A stretch of 64,000 bases of DNA, taken from the NCBI RefSeq assembly GCF_024494575.1, contig NZ_JANHDO010000001.1, positions 248,001-312,000 of the forward strand. Reading direction: 5' to 3'. Below the pieces are notes generated by a model that saw nothing but the letters and a program-made list of their open reading frames with translations, was not told where the DNA came from and searched no databases. How positions within the stretch are numbered: position 1 is the stretch's first letter; each line of letters starts with the position of its first letter. Below are positions 35,117 through 43,586 of this stretch, in pieces. Made by a program: the position numbers and the translations under genes. The stretch is from Halorubrum salinum. Lineage in GTDB: Archaea > Halobacteriota > Halobacteria > Halobacteriales > Haloferacaceae.

Positions 35117-37174
35117 TCACTCCTCGGTCTCGGGCAGCGTCCGCCCCGCGCGGTGCTCGGAGATGATCCGGTCGAGGTGCTCCTGTTTCTCCGCCGTCCG
35201 CCGGCGCTCCGCGCGCTTCTCCCAGTCGTCGAGGGCCGCGTCGAGCGCGCTCTCCTCCGCGACCGCCAGCTCGTCGACCTCGCGGACCGGGACCGCGTCG
35301 GCCGGGACGACCGGCACGTCGTGGTCGAACAGGACCTGGTCTGCGACCTCGGAGAGGTTCCCGTCGCGGATCACGGCTCGCGGCTCCGTCTCCGCCAGCC
35401 GCTCTGCGGTCCGCCGGCCCGCCCCGGAGGCGTCGCGGAGATACACGACGTCGCCGGAAACGAGCCCGTACGCCTCGTCGGCCGCCTCCAACGCGTCGAG
35501 GGTGAACTGCTCTACGACCTTCACGCTCGCGAGCCCGCGACCCTCGGCGACGTCGCCGAAGTTGGAGTGGTCGAGCCGCCACAGCTCTTTTAGCGTCTCC
35601 ACCTTCCGCTCCAGCTCGTCGACGCGATCGCGGGCCTCGTCGCGCTCGCGCTCCAGTCGGTCGGTCTCGCGTTCGAGCCGGGAGACGGCTCGCCGGGTGC
35701 GCGCCTCGATCCGCTCCTCGCGTTTGGCCTCCTCCAGTTCTCCCTCCAGTTCCTCGACGCGCTCGTCCCGCTCGGCGAGGTCGTCTTCGAGCGACTCAGC
35801 GTGTGACTCCAGCCGGTCGACGCGCTCGCGCAGCCGCCGGATCGTCTCCTCCTCCTCGCTCCGTTCCGGCTCGGTGGGGTCCGACTCGCCCGCGCCGGCG
35901 TCGTCCTCTCCGCCGTCGCTCCCGTCGTCCTCGCTCAGGTCGGCGACGACGGCCTCGACGGACGAGCCGCCGGCCACCACGCCCGCGATCACCGCCTCGC
36001 GGTCGAGCCGCGGCGGCGTCTTCGCCGCGATCCGCTCGAACTGGTCTGCGTGGTCGTCGTACGCGTACAGCGCGGCCGCCAGCGCGTCGCGCTCGTGGTC
36101 GTTCGCGTAGCTCGCTTCCCGCGTCCGGTGGAGCTTCTCGTCGACCGGGAGGTCGGTGGTGGGCCGCCACCCCGCGGCGTCGAACGACCGGCGGAACTTC
36201 TCGACGGTCTCCGGCATCGGCTCCACGTCTGCGGCGACGATGATCGGCCGCCCCTGCTCGATTATCCACTCGGTCACGTCGGCGGTGTCGGCGGTCCGCG
36301 AGGAGTAGAGCGCGTGTACGGTGCCGTCGAGGCCGACCACGGCGGCCGCGGTGGTGGTTCCGGGATCGATCCCGACGATCACGCGGTCGCGACGCTGCAC
36401 CAGCGGCTCGTACTCGATCCCGTCGCGGCGCTCCCGTTCGACCTCGACGCGCACGTCGCCCGCCCGCGAGTTCGACACGGGGATATCCTCCGGTCGAGCC
36501 TCGACCGTGAAGACGGCGTTCGCGTAGCCGCCGTACTTCTCCGTCACCTCGCGGTCGAACTCGAGGTTCGTCTCCTTCAGCTTCGACTGGACCTGCCGCG
36601 TCCGCTTCCGCACGTTGCCGTGGATCCGGCGGGTGTACCGGTCTTGGCTCCAGCCGCCCTTCCCGGTCGAGCGACCGCGAGACACCTTCACCCGCGTCTC
36701 GTCCGTGAACGCGGTCACCTCGTGGCCGACGTTGGCCGCGGCGAGCCGTGCTGCCGCCTCCGCCTCCTCCATCGGATCTTTCCCGTACGGGATCCCGTGT
36801 CTGGAGGCGACCCGAGAGAGCGGCTCCGGGCGCTCGGCGCCCGTCACCTGCACGAGTCGGGTCCCGTCCGGCAGCGACCGCAGGAACCCCACCAGCTCAC
36901 CCTTGTCGGCCGCCAGCTCGTAGGCGTTGTCGGTGGCGACGTACAGCGGCTCGCGGTCGTCGATCAGCCGGCAGAGCTTCCGGAAGGAGACGACGTCGCG
37001 GGTCACCCGCGCCACCGGACCGTCGAAGTCGACGTCCGCCGCGTCCCGGTCTTCGGCGTCGACCGGGTCCAAGATAACGAGGGCGTATGAGGGGTCGTCG
37101 CCGCGAACGTCGCCGCTTTGCACGTCGACGCCGAACACCGGCCGGTCGCGGGCGCGGATGGTCCGGGTTGTCAC
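35117..37174 (-). CDS. DUF460 protein with RNase H-like fold and coiled coil
   Basis: This is a 685-residue archaeal protein of the DUF460 family, of unknown function. The middle (about 255-390) carries RVIVGIDPGTTTAAAVVGLDG, the Asp strand of an RNase H/RuvC-like fold, and a later DVEPMPETVEKFRR. The N-terminal third holds a basic region VSRGRSTGKGGWSQDRYTRR (about 160-180). Residues about 430-530 form a long Arg/Glu coiled coil. The C-terminal part (about 540-640) is a compact alpha/beta domain. A nuclease or nucleic-acid-processing role is plausible. The GTG at 37174 lies about 25-30 bp after TATATA, so it is leaderless; the frame stays open upstream but the promoter sits inside that part. 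54 bp separate it from tyrS. Confidence 0.88.
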   Translation of the reverse strand: MTTRTIRARDRPVFGVDVQSGDVRGDDPSYALVILDPVDAEDRDAADVDFDGPVARVTRDVVSFRKLCRLIDDREPLYVATDNAYELAADKGELVGFLRSLPDGTRLVQVTGAERPEPLSRVASRHGIPYGKDPMEEAEAAARLAAANVGHEVTAFTDETRVKVSRGRSTGKGGWSQDRYTRRIHGNVRKRTRQVQSKLKETNLEFDREVTEKYGGYANAVFTVEARPEDIPVSNSRAGDVRVEVERERRDGIEYEPLVQRRDRVIVGIDPGTTTAAAVVGLDGTVHALYSSRTADTADVTEWIIEQGRPIIVAADVEPMPETVEKFRRSFDAAGWRPTTDLPVDEKLHRTREASYANDHERDALAAALYAYDDHADQFERIAAKTPPRLDREAVIAGVVAGGSSVEAVVADLSEDDGSDGGEDDAGAGESDPTEPERSEEEETIRRLRERVDRLESHAESLEDDLAERDERVEELEGELEEAKREERIEARTRRAVSRLERETDRLERERDEARDRVDELERKVETLKELWRLDHSNFGDVAEGRGLASVKVVEQFTLDALEAADEAYGLVSGDVVYLRDASGAGRRTAERLAETEPRAVIRDGNLSEVADQVLFDHDVPVVPADAVPVREVDELAVAEESALDAALDDWEKRAERRRTAEKQEHLDRIISEHRAGRTLPETEE

Positions 37175-37198
37175 GCGCGAGAGTAGGCCGCTGACGCG

Positions 37199-37204
37199 TA
37201 TATA
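37199..37204 (-). promoter_or_regulatory. TATA box of the DUF460 gene
   Basis: TATATA on both strands, 25-30 bp before the GTG at 37174. It lies inside the upstream in-frame extension, which argues that the shorter protein is the real one. Confidence 0.65.
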
Positions 37205-37228
37205 CCCCACGCCGACCGGGGCACGCCG

Positions 37229-38035
37229 TCAGTACAGGTCGTCGAGATCGTCTTCGACATGTGAGTGTTCGTCGGCCGGGAACTCGCCCGTCCTCACGGC
37301 CTCTTCGTACGCCTCGACGGCATTGAGCATCTCTCCTCGCACGTCGCCGAACTGTCGGGAGAAGGGGGGTGCCCACTCGCCCAGTCCGACCGCGTCGTTG
37401 ATCACGAGCACCTGTCCGTCGCAGTCGGGACCCGCGCCGATCCCGATCGTCGGAATCGCGAGCGCCTCGGTGACGGCCCCCGCGAGGTTCGCCGGGACGT
37501 GCTCCAACACCAGAGCGAACGCCCCCGCGTCGGCGTGTGCGCCGGCGAGGTCGATTATCTCCTCGGCGGCGTCCCTGTCGGTCCCCTGTCGGGTGTAGCC
37601 GCCGAGGCGGTTGACGTGCTGGGGCGTCAAGCCGAGATGCGCCATCACGGGGATCCCCACGTCTGTCATGCGTCGGGTCATCTCGACGGTGTGCGGGCCG
37701 CTCTCGATCTTCACCGCGTCCGCGTTCGCCTCCTTCAGCAGCCGGCCGGCGTTGCGCACCGACTCCGCCTCGTCGACCCCGAAGGAGAGAAACGGCATGT
37801 CGGCGACGACCAGAGCGTCCTCGGTCGCGCGGGCGACCGCGCCGGTGCGACTCGCGACCTCCGCGAACGTAACGGGGAGCGTCGAGTCGTAGCCTAAGGC
37901 GGCGTTGCCCATGCTGTCGCCCACGAGCACGGCGTCGACGCCGGCCTCGTCGACGATCGCCGCGGTCGGCGCGTCGTAGGCGGTCAACATCGTGATCGGC
38001 TCCTCGCGGTCCCGGAGTCCCCGCGTCGTGGTCAT
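37229..38035 (-). CDS. panB: 3-methyl-2-oxobutanoate hydroxymethyltransferase
   Basis: This is the first enzyme of the ketopantoate branch of coenzyme A synthesis; it adds a hydroxymethyl group from methylene-tetrahydrofolate (or a pterin analogue) to 2-oxoisovalerate. It has 268 residues. Signatures: ITMLTAYDAPTAAIVDEAGVD at the start, VGDSMGNAALGYDSTLPVT (metal-binding Asp), IESGPHTVEMTRRM, and PVMAHLGLTPQHVN with GGYTRQG. The C-terminal FVK-type IGIGAGPDCDGQVLVI-ND is conserved. No other CoA gene is near it. Confidence 0.95.
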   Translation of the reverse strand: MTTTRGLRDREEPITMLTAYDAPTAAIVDEAGVDAVLVGDSMGNAALGYDSTLPVTFAEVASRTGAVARATEDALVVADMPFLSFGVDEAESVRNAGRLLKEANADAVKIESGPHTVEMTRRMTDVGIPVMAHLGLTPQHVNRLGGYTRQGTDRDAAEEIIDLAGAHADAGAFALVLEHVPANLAGAVTEALAIPTIGIGAGPDCDGQVLVINDAVGLGEWAPPFSRQFGDVRGEMLNAVEAYEEAVRTGEFPADEHSHVEDDLDDLY

Positions 38036-38209
38036 GTCTCGAAGACGCCGGTGCGACCGGTTAAAATCGCCGAATTCGGCGTACCCCCGGGCTCACACCA
38101 CACGCGCTATCGCGTCGCGGCGGCCTCCGAGACTCGTCTCACCGCGGTGTCCGCGGCGTCCGCGGCGGGGACCGCCACCGATTTGTCCGTTCGGCTCGGA
38201 AACCGTGTC

Positions 38210-38518
38210 GTGCAACCCGTCGAGCGGGCCGACTACGAGGGCGTCGACTACGGCTGGGTGATGCAGACCACGTTCGTCGTCACCATCCTCGTCGGCGCGC
38301 CAGTCGTCGCCGCCCTCTCCGGATTCGTCACCCTCGAAACGTGGGGGGCTCGCGCCGCGTTCGCGGTCCGCGTCGGCGCGCCGATCTGGTTCCTTACCGC
38401 CGTCGTCGTCGCGCTCTACGCGAAACGGACCGAGGCCGGAGACGGCGGCGCGGACCGCGACGCGGCGACCGACCGCGACGGCGGGAACGAGGAGGGCCGC
38501 GACGACGCCGACGACTGA
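38210..38518 (+). CDS. DUF5822-family small membrane protein
   Basis: This is a 102-residue haloarchaeal membrane protein of unknown function. It opens VQPVERADYEGVDYGWVMQTTFV and has two transmembrane segments (about 19-41 and 55-75), followed by an acidic tail rich in Asp, Arg and Gly. I recognise the N-terminal pattern as DUF5822. The GTG at 38210 is chosen because the conserved part begins there; the frame is open to an ATG at 38051, but that upstream part looks like compositional noise. Confidence 0.72.
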   Translation: MQPVERADYEGVDYGWVMQTTFVVTILVGAPVVAALSGFVTLETWGARAAFAVRVGAPIWFLTAVVVALYAKRTEAGDGGADRDAATDRDGGNEEGRDDADD

Positions 38519-38533
38519 TCCACCCGCGACGCG

Positions 38534-39181
38534 TCAGTCGAGCAGTTCAGAGACCCACGCGTAGCCGGTGCCCGCGCGCTCCGCGGTCACGGCGTCGCGC
38601 TCGGAGTCGCCGACGAAGAGCGCCCGGTCCGGCGTGGCCCCGAGCCGCTCGACGGCCGCGAGCAGCGACTCCGGCTCCGGCTTGTACGTCTCGGCCGTGT
38701 CGCGCCCGACGACCGCGTCCGATTCGAGCGCCCCGGCGAGCCCGTGCGTCTCGATCGCGACCCGGCAGGCCGCCTCGGAGTTGAGCGAGCAGACCCCGAC
38801 GGCGGGACGGTCTTCGGCGCCGTCGCCCCGTCTCGCGCATTCTCCCGCCTCGGCGAGCCGACGCCCGAGCGGGAGCAGCGTCGAGTCGCGCGCGCCGGCC
38901 CGCTCGTACTCCGTGATCGTCGCCTCGACGGAGTCGCGGATCCCGTACTCGTCGGCCGCGCCGAGCAGTCCCCACAGCTCCCCGGTCGGCGGTTTGATCG
39001 CGCGTTCCGCGTACACGTCGAGCACCGCCTCGGCGACCGCCCCCCAGTCCACGGCGAGGTCGACCAGCGTGCCGTCGAGGTCGTAGACGACCGCGTCGTA
39101 CGCCGGAATGGCGGGCACGACGGAGTCGGCTGCACTCGCCGAGTCGTTCGCGTCGATGTCGCCCGCGACGTCGTCCGTCAT
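38534..39181 (-). CDS. HAD-family hydrolase
   Basis: This is a 215-residue cytosolic phosphatase-type HAD protein. Motif I is VVYDLDGTLVDL (about 30-41) with the nucleophile Asp, motif II is at VGVCSLNSEAA, motif III includes the Lys in ETYKPEPESL, and motif IV is ALFVGDSERDAVTAERAG. The cap is a small helical C1 type, like phosphoglycolate phosphatases. Substrate not determined. The ATG overlaps the stop of the acyl-CoA dehydrogenase (ATGA), so they are coupled. Confidence 0.88.
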   Translation of the reverse strand: MTDDVAGDIDANDSASAADSVVPAIPAYDAVVYDLDGTLVDLAVDWGAVAEAVLDVYAERAIKPPTGELWGLLGAADEYGIRDSVEATITEYERAGARDSTLLPLGRRLAEAGECARRGDGAEDRPAVGVCSLNSEAACRVAIETHGLAGALESDAVVGRDTAETYKPEPESLLAAVERLGATPDRALFVGDSERDAVTAERAGTGYAWVSELLD

Positions 39182-40398
39182 CGCTCGCCTAACAGGCCCC
39201 GAGCGATAATCGTCTTCTGGATCTCCGTCGTTCCCTCGTATATCTCCGTGATCTTCGCGTCGCGGTAGAAGCGCTCCACGTCGAACTCGGTCGTGTACCC
39301 GTCGCCGCCGTGGATCTGGACCGCCTCGTTCGTCACCGACATCGCGGCCTCGCTCGCGCGATACTTCGCCTTCGAGGCGGCGATGCGGGGGTCCTCGCCG
39401 GCCTCCGCCTGCCGGCACGCCTCGCGAACGAGCAGCCGCGCCGCCGACACGTCCGTCGCCATCTCCGCGAGTTTGTGGCGTATCGCTTGGACGTCGCCGA
39501 TCGGACGACCGGACTGATCGCGTTCGCCCGCGTACGCCGTCGACTCGTCGAGCGCGGCCTGTGCCACGCCGACCGCCTGCGCCGCGATCCCGATCCGCCC
39601 GCTCGTGAGCGTCCGGAACGCCGCGGAGAGTCCGTCACCGACCTCCGTGAGGCGGTTCTCGGCTGGGATACGACATCCGTCGAAGCGGATACCCGTGGTG
39701 TCCGACGCGCGGAGCCCGAGTTTCTCCTCTTTCTTCCCGACCTCGAACCCCGGCGCGTCCGCGGGAACGAGGAACTGGGTGATCGTGTCGGGGCCGTCGG
39801 CACCGCCGTCCGGGTCGACCTCGCCGCCCGCGTCGCCGGAGTGCGAGCCGTCGCCCCCGTCCGGAACTTTCGCGAAGACGATCGCGACGCCGCCGCGTTC
39901 CCCGTTCGTGATCCACTGTTTCTCGCCGTTCAGCACGTACTCGTCCGCCGTCGGGTCGTAGCCCGCGGTCGTCGACATCTCCGCCGGGTTCGAGCCCGCG
40001 TGCGGCTCCGACAGACAGAACATGCCGACCGGCCGCCCCTCGGCCATCTCCGGCAGCCACGCCTCGCGCTGGTCGTCGCTCCCGAACTCGGCGAGACAGG
40101 CGGTCGCGAGACAGTGGACGGAGAGCGCGGTCGCGACCGCGAGGCTGCCGTGTGCGAGCTCCTCGTTGACGATCGCGTACGTCGTCGCGTCGGCGTCGCG
40201 CCCGCCGTACTCCTCGGGGACCGTCAGGCCGGTGAGGCCGAGTTCCGCGAGTCCGTCCCAGACGTCCTCCGGGAACGTCTCCGTCGCGTCCGCCTCGCCG
40301 GCTCCCGGTCGGACCTCCTCGGCCGCGAACTCCCGGACGAGATCGCGGACCGCCGCCTGTTCGTCCGTGAGCGACGAGCCGACGCGTGCGCCAGTCAT
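39178..40398 (-). CDS. Acyl-CoA dehydrogenase
   Basis: This FAD-dependent enzyme oxidises acyl-CoA to enoyl-CoA in fatty or branched-chain acid degradation. It has 406 residues. Signatures are MFCLSEPHAGSNPAEMSTTA (FAD-binding), ITNGERGGVAIVFAKV, SDTTGIRFDGCRIPAENRL and the C-terminal QIHGGDGYTTEFDVERFYRD, followed by ITEIYEGTTEIQ with the likely catalytic Glu. Residues about 192-210 (DGGDGSHSGDAGGEVD) are an acidic insertion in a surface loop. The ATG at 40398 is chosen because a T-rich box lies about 27 bp upstream. First gene of a two-gene operon with the HAD protein. Confidence 0.94.
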   Translation of the reverse strand: MTGARVGSSLTDEQAAVRDLVREFAAEEVRPGAGEADATETFPEDVWDGLAELGLTGLTVPEEYGGRDADATTYAIVNEELAHGSLAVATALSVHCLATACLAEFGSDDQREAWLPEMAEGRPVGMFCLSEPHAGSNPAEMSTTAGYDPTADEYVLNGEKQWITNGERGGVAIVFAKVPDGGDGSHSGDAGGEVDPDGGADGPDTITQFLVPADAPGFEVGKKEEKLGLRASDTTGIRFDGCRIPAENRLTEVGDGLSAAFRTLTSGRIGIAAQAVGVAQAALDESTAYAGERDQSGRPIGDVQAIRHKLAEMATDVSAARLLVREACRQAEAGEDPRIAASKAKYRASEAAMSVTNEAVQIHGGDGYTTEFDVERFYRDAKITEIYEGTTEIQKTIIARGLLGER

Positions 40399-40468
40399 AT
40401 CGGCCGGTTCGCCCCCACCGTCAAAAAGCTGATCGGGGGAGCTGACCACGGCTCGGCCGTCACAGCAC

Positions 40469-41488
40469 CTACTCCCACAGCGGGTACAGCTCGTCTCGCG
40501 GCGGCTCCGCGATCCGGTCGCCGTCGAGTCGGACGGTTCCGGCCGTGTCGTCGCGGCCGACCGCCGCCGCGTCGTCGCGGTCGGCCGACTCGTCCGCCCG
40601 CACCTCGCCTATCACCCCCGCGTCGATCCCGGCCGCCGACAGCGACTCCCGGGCTTCGTCGACGCGGTCCGGCGGGACCGCGGCGAGCAGCGCGCCGGAG
40701 CCGAACGTCGCCAGGGGGTCGACGCCGAGCGCGTCACAGCAGGCCCGCGTTTCGGGTCGAACCGGGACCCGGTCGCGCTCGACCGCGAGGGTCGTCTCGC
40801 TCGCACGAGCGACTTCGACGAGCGCGGTCAACAGGCCGCCCTCGGTCGGGTCGTGCATCGCGGTCGCCGCCTCCCGGACCGCGGCCGCGTCGGGGACGAC
40901 GCTCACCTCCGTCAGAAACCCGGCGGCGGAATCGAGCGTCTCGGCCGAGACCCCCGCGTCACGACACGCCTCGCGGAAGTCGGTCGCGAGGATCGCCGTC
41001 GCCTCGATCCCCGCGCCCTTCGTGAGCAGGAGCCGGTCGCCGGGCTCTGTGCCCCCGCTGGCGACGAACCGGTCCGTGGTCCCGAGCGCGGTCATCGAAC
41101 AGAGCGGGCGGTCGAGTGCCGGCAACACCTCGGTGTGGCCGCCGACGATCGCGACGCCCACCTCGCTCGCCGTCTCGTCGACCTGCTCGGTGACGGTCCG
41201 TCGCCGCTCGGAGTCGTCGTCGGGCAAGAAGAGCGTGTGCGTGAGCCACCGCGGGTCCGCGCCGCTCGCGGCGACGTCGTTGCAGGCGACGTGGACCGCG
41301 AGTTCTCCGACCGCGTCCGCCGCGAGCGACAGGGGGTCCGCGGCGACGACGAGCGTCTCCGCCGCGCCCGCGAGGTCGATCGCCGCCGCGTCCTCGCCGT
41401 AGGCCGGACCGGTCGAGACCGACGGGTCGTCCGCGCCGGTCGCCGCGAGCACCTCCGCCAGCGCCTCGGGGCCGAGCTTGCCGGTCAT
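40469..41488 (-). CDS. AIR-synthase-related protein (HypE/PurM/ThiL-like fold)
   Basis: This is a 339-residue ATP-binding protein of the AIR synthase superfamily. Features are PAYGEDAAAIDL (about 28-39, phosphate/Mg site), a helix VAVHVACNDVAASGADPRWL (here LAVHVACNDVAASGADPRWL), VGVAIVGGHTEVLP, and MHDPTEGGLLTALVEVA. It resembles archaeal HypE-like proteins, but no hydrogenase maturation genes are nearby, so the substrate is unknown. Its ATG overlaps the AlaX stop by 4 bp, so the two are co-translated. An AlaX/AIR-synthase pair is unexpected and its shared function is open. Confidence 0.82.
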   Translation of the reverse strand: MTGKLGPEALAEVLAATGADDPSVSTGPAYGEDAAAIDLAGAAETLVVAADPLSLAADAVGELAVHVACNDVAASGADPRWLTHTLFLPDDDSERRRTVTEQVDETASEVGVAIVGGHTEVLPALDRPLCSMTALGTTDRFVASGGTEPGDRLLLTKGAGIEATAILATDFREACRDAGVSAETLDSAAGFLTEVSVVPDAAAVREAATAMHDPTEGGLLTALVEVARASETTLAVERDRVPVRPETRACCDALGVDPLATFGSGALLAAVPPDRVDEARESLSAAGIDAGVIGEVRADESADRDDAAAVGRDDTAGTVRLDGDRIAEPPRDELYPLWE

Positions 41489-42828
41489 CGCTCCCGCAGC
41501 CACGCGACCACGCTGTCCGGGTCGGCGTCGAGCCCGCCGGCCTGCGCGAACGTCGGGCCGCCGCCGCCACCGCCGCCGAACGCGTCCGTGACCGCGTCGA
41601 CGACCCCACCCGCGTCCGGACTCTCCGCCCCGTCGCCGCTCGCGTCGTCCGCGACCGCGACGACCACGAACGGCGCGTCGCCCCCGCCGACCGCGGCGAG
41701 CGCGTCCGGAGACGCGTCGGCCGGCCCGTCCGCGACGCCGCCCCCGACGATCGCGTCCGCGGGGCCGCGGAGGTCGTTCGGGTCCGCGCCGCCGACCGTC
41801 CCGATGGCCCACGTCGCGCCGTCGACCTCGGTCGTCTCGAACTCGCGCAGCTTGGCGGCGAGCAGGTCGCCGCGGGCGTCGCGGAGGTCGGCTTCGAGCC
41901 GGTCCGCCTCCGTGCGCAGCCGATCGATCTCGTCGGGGAGGTCCGCGATCCGCGCGTCGAGCCCGGCGGCCGCGTCGAGAGCCGCGCGGTGGACCGCCGC
42001 GTCGTGGTCGATCGCCGTCGGCCCGACCGCGAACTCGACGCGGGTCACGCCCTCTCCGGGGTTCGAGCGGTCGAGCACCGATATCGGCCCGATCTCGGCC
42101 GTGGTCCGGACGTGGGTGCCGCCGCAGGCGGCCACGTCCCACGGGGCGGCGTCGTCGCCGGCGTCGTCGCCCGGAGAACCGTCCGTGCCGGCTTCGCCGC
42201 CACCGTCGGTCTCAGCGCCGGCCGCCGCGCCGCCGTTCCCGCCGATCGTCACGACGCGGACGGCCTCGCTCCCCCCCATCGCGCCCTCCTCCGTCTTCGC
42301 GTTGAACGCGATCTCGTCGATGGCGCGGGCCTCGCTCTCGGGGTACTGCGCCCACGACACGGGTAGCGAGTCCCAGACGGCCCGGTTCGCGAGCCGCTCC
42401 AGCTCGACGAGGTCGGCGTCGTCGAGGGGCTCCGCGGTCGTCAGGTCGACGCGCACCTTCTCCGGCGCGATGTCGAAGCCGGCGTAGCCCAGATCCTGGC
42501 AGGTCCGCCGAGCCGCGCCGTAGAGGACGTGCGAGGCGGTGTGTGCCCGCGTGCAGTACGTGCGGAACGCGTCGTCGACGATCCCCGTGACGGTCTCTCC
42601 CGGCGCGGGGATCTCGCCTTCGGCGTCGAGTTCGTGGACGACCCGCCCGTCGCGCTCGCGTACGTCGGCGACGCGGACGCCGTCGACGGTGCCGCGGTCG
42701 GCCGGCTGGCCGCCGGACTCGGGGTAGAAGTACGTCTCGTCGAGGACGATTTCGCGTCCGTCAGCGGCCTCGACCGTCGCCTCGAACTCCCGTACCTCGG
42801 GGTCGGCCGGCGCGCGTGATGCGGTCAT
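41485..42828 (-). CDS. AlaX-type alanyl-tRNA editing protein with DHHA1 domain
   Basis: This is a 447-residue free-standing editing protein that would hydrolyse Ser- or Gly-mischarged tRNA-Ala. The editing domain has both zinc motifs: HTASH in CTRAHTASHVL (about 94-98) and CGGTH in AACGGTHVRTTAEIG (about 235-239). A Gly/Asp-rich insertion (about 198-225) precedes the second. A coiled stretch follows (about 285-330), and the C-terminal ~120 residues form a DHHA1 domain that ends in GGGGGGPTFAQAGGLD. It is the long AlaX form without an aminoacylation domain. 124 bp separate it from the decarboxylase gene upstream. Confidence 0.92.
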   Translation of the reverse strand: MTASRAPADPEVREFEATVEAADGREIVLDETYFYPESGGQPADRGTVDGVRVADVRERDGRVVHELDAEGEIPAPGETVTGIVDDAFRTYCTRAHTASHVLYGAARRTCQDLGYAGFDIAPEKVRVDLTTAEPLDDADLVELERLANRAVWDSLPVSWAQYPESEARAIDEIAFNAKTEEGAMGGSEAVRVVTIGGNGGAAAGAETDGGGEAGTDGSPGDDAGDDAAPWDVAACGGTHVRTTAEIGPISVLDRSNPGEGVTRVEFAVGPTAIDHDAAVHRAALDAAAGLDARIADLPDEIDRLRTEADRLEADLRDARGDLLAAKLREFETTEVDGATWAIGTVGGADPNDLRGPADAIVGGGVADGPADASPDALAAVGGGDAPFVVVAVADDASGDGAESPDAGGVVDAVTDAFGGGGGGGPTFAQAGGLDADPDSVVAWLRER

Positions 42829-42952
42829 GCACGGCCCGTGGACGCGGTCGGATAAATAGGTGGCCGACGGGCGTGGCGACGGTCCGAGCGTCTCGTCTCG
42901 GTCGACCGAATTGAACCCCCGGTCGGCGTACGGCCGCTCGGCGATGAGTCGG

Positions 42953-43585
42953 TTACGGCCGCTCGGCGATGATCGTCTCGCCCGCGCGGACGGACTCGCC
43001 CTCGGCGACGCGGAGGTCCGATTCGCGCACGTCCGCCGGCAACACCACGTCGGCGCGCGAGCCGAACGAGACGTGTCCGACGCGCTCGCCCCGGTCGACG
43101 GCGTCGCCGGGCTCGACGGACGGGTGGATCCGCCGAGCGAACCAGCCGGCGATGACGAGCAGCTCGTACTCCTCGCAGTCGATGACGACCTGCTCGTTCC
43201 GGTCGGACTCCTTGTCGAAGGCCGGGCGGTTCGCCCCGGGACGGTGTCTGACCTCCCTGACCGTTCCGGGGAGCGGCGCGCGGTTCACGTGCACGTCGGT
43301 GACGTTCATGAACACCCCGACGCGGAGCCTGTCTCCCTCCTCGCGGATCACTGAGACGGTGCCGTCCGCTGGCGAGACCGCGACCCCCTCGGCGTCCGGG
43401 GGCGCGCGGTCCGGGTCGCGGTGGAACCAGAGCACGCCGAGCGCGAGCGCGGTCATGGCGATCCCGACGGGGGGAACGAGCGGTAGCGTCACGGCGGCCG
43501 CGAGCGCGGGGACGAGCGCCAGCCGCCACGCGGCGTCGACGACCGGGAACGGGAGCACCCGCGCGAGCGGTGGGTTCCGGCTCAC
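42953..43585 (-). CDS. Archaetidylserine (phosphatidylserine-type) decarboxylase proenzyme
   Basis: This membrane enzyme of 210 residues makes the ethanolamine head group of archaetidylethanolamine from archaetidylserine. Two hydrophobic segments (about 10-50) precede FHRDPDRAPPDAEGVAVSPADGTVS. VFMNVTDVHVNRAPLPG is the catalytic core. The self-cleavage site is the Gly-Ser in GHVSFGSRADVVLP; the serine becomes the pyruvoyl group. It is the short, PSD type known in archaea. In Haloferax volcanii this enzyme and its synthase partner are needed for ArtA-dependent lipid anchoring of PGF-CTERM proteins. It starts at a GTG one base after the rfcC stop. Confidence 0.92.
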   Translation of the reverse strand: MSRNPPLARVLPFPVVDAAWRLALVPALAAAVTLPLVPPVGIAMTALALGVLWFHRDPDRAPPDAEGVAVSPADGTVSVIREEGDRLRVGVFMNVTDVHVNRAPLPGTVREVRHRPGANRPAFDKESDRNEQVVIDCEEYELLVIAGWFARRIHPSVEPGDAVDRGERVGHVSFGSRADVVLPADVRESDLRVAEGESVRAGETIIAERP

Positions 43586-43586
43586 G

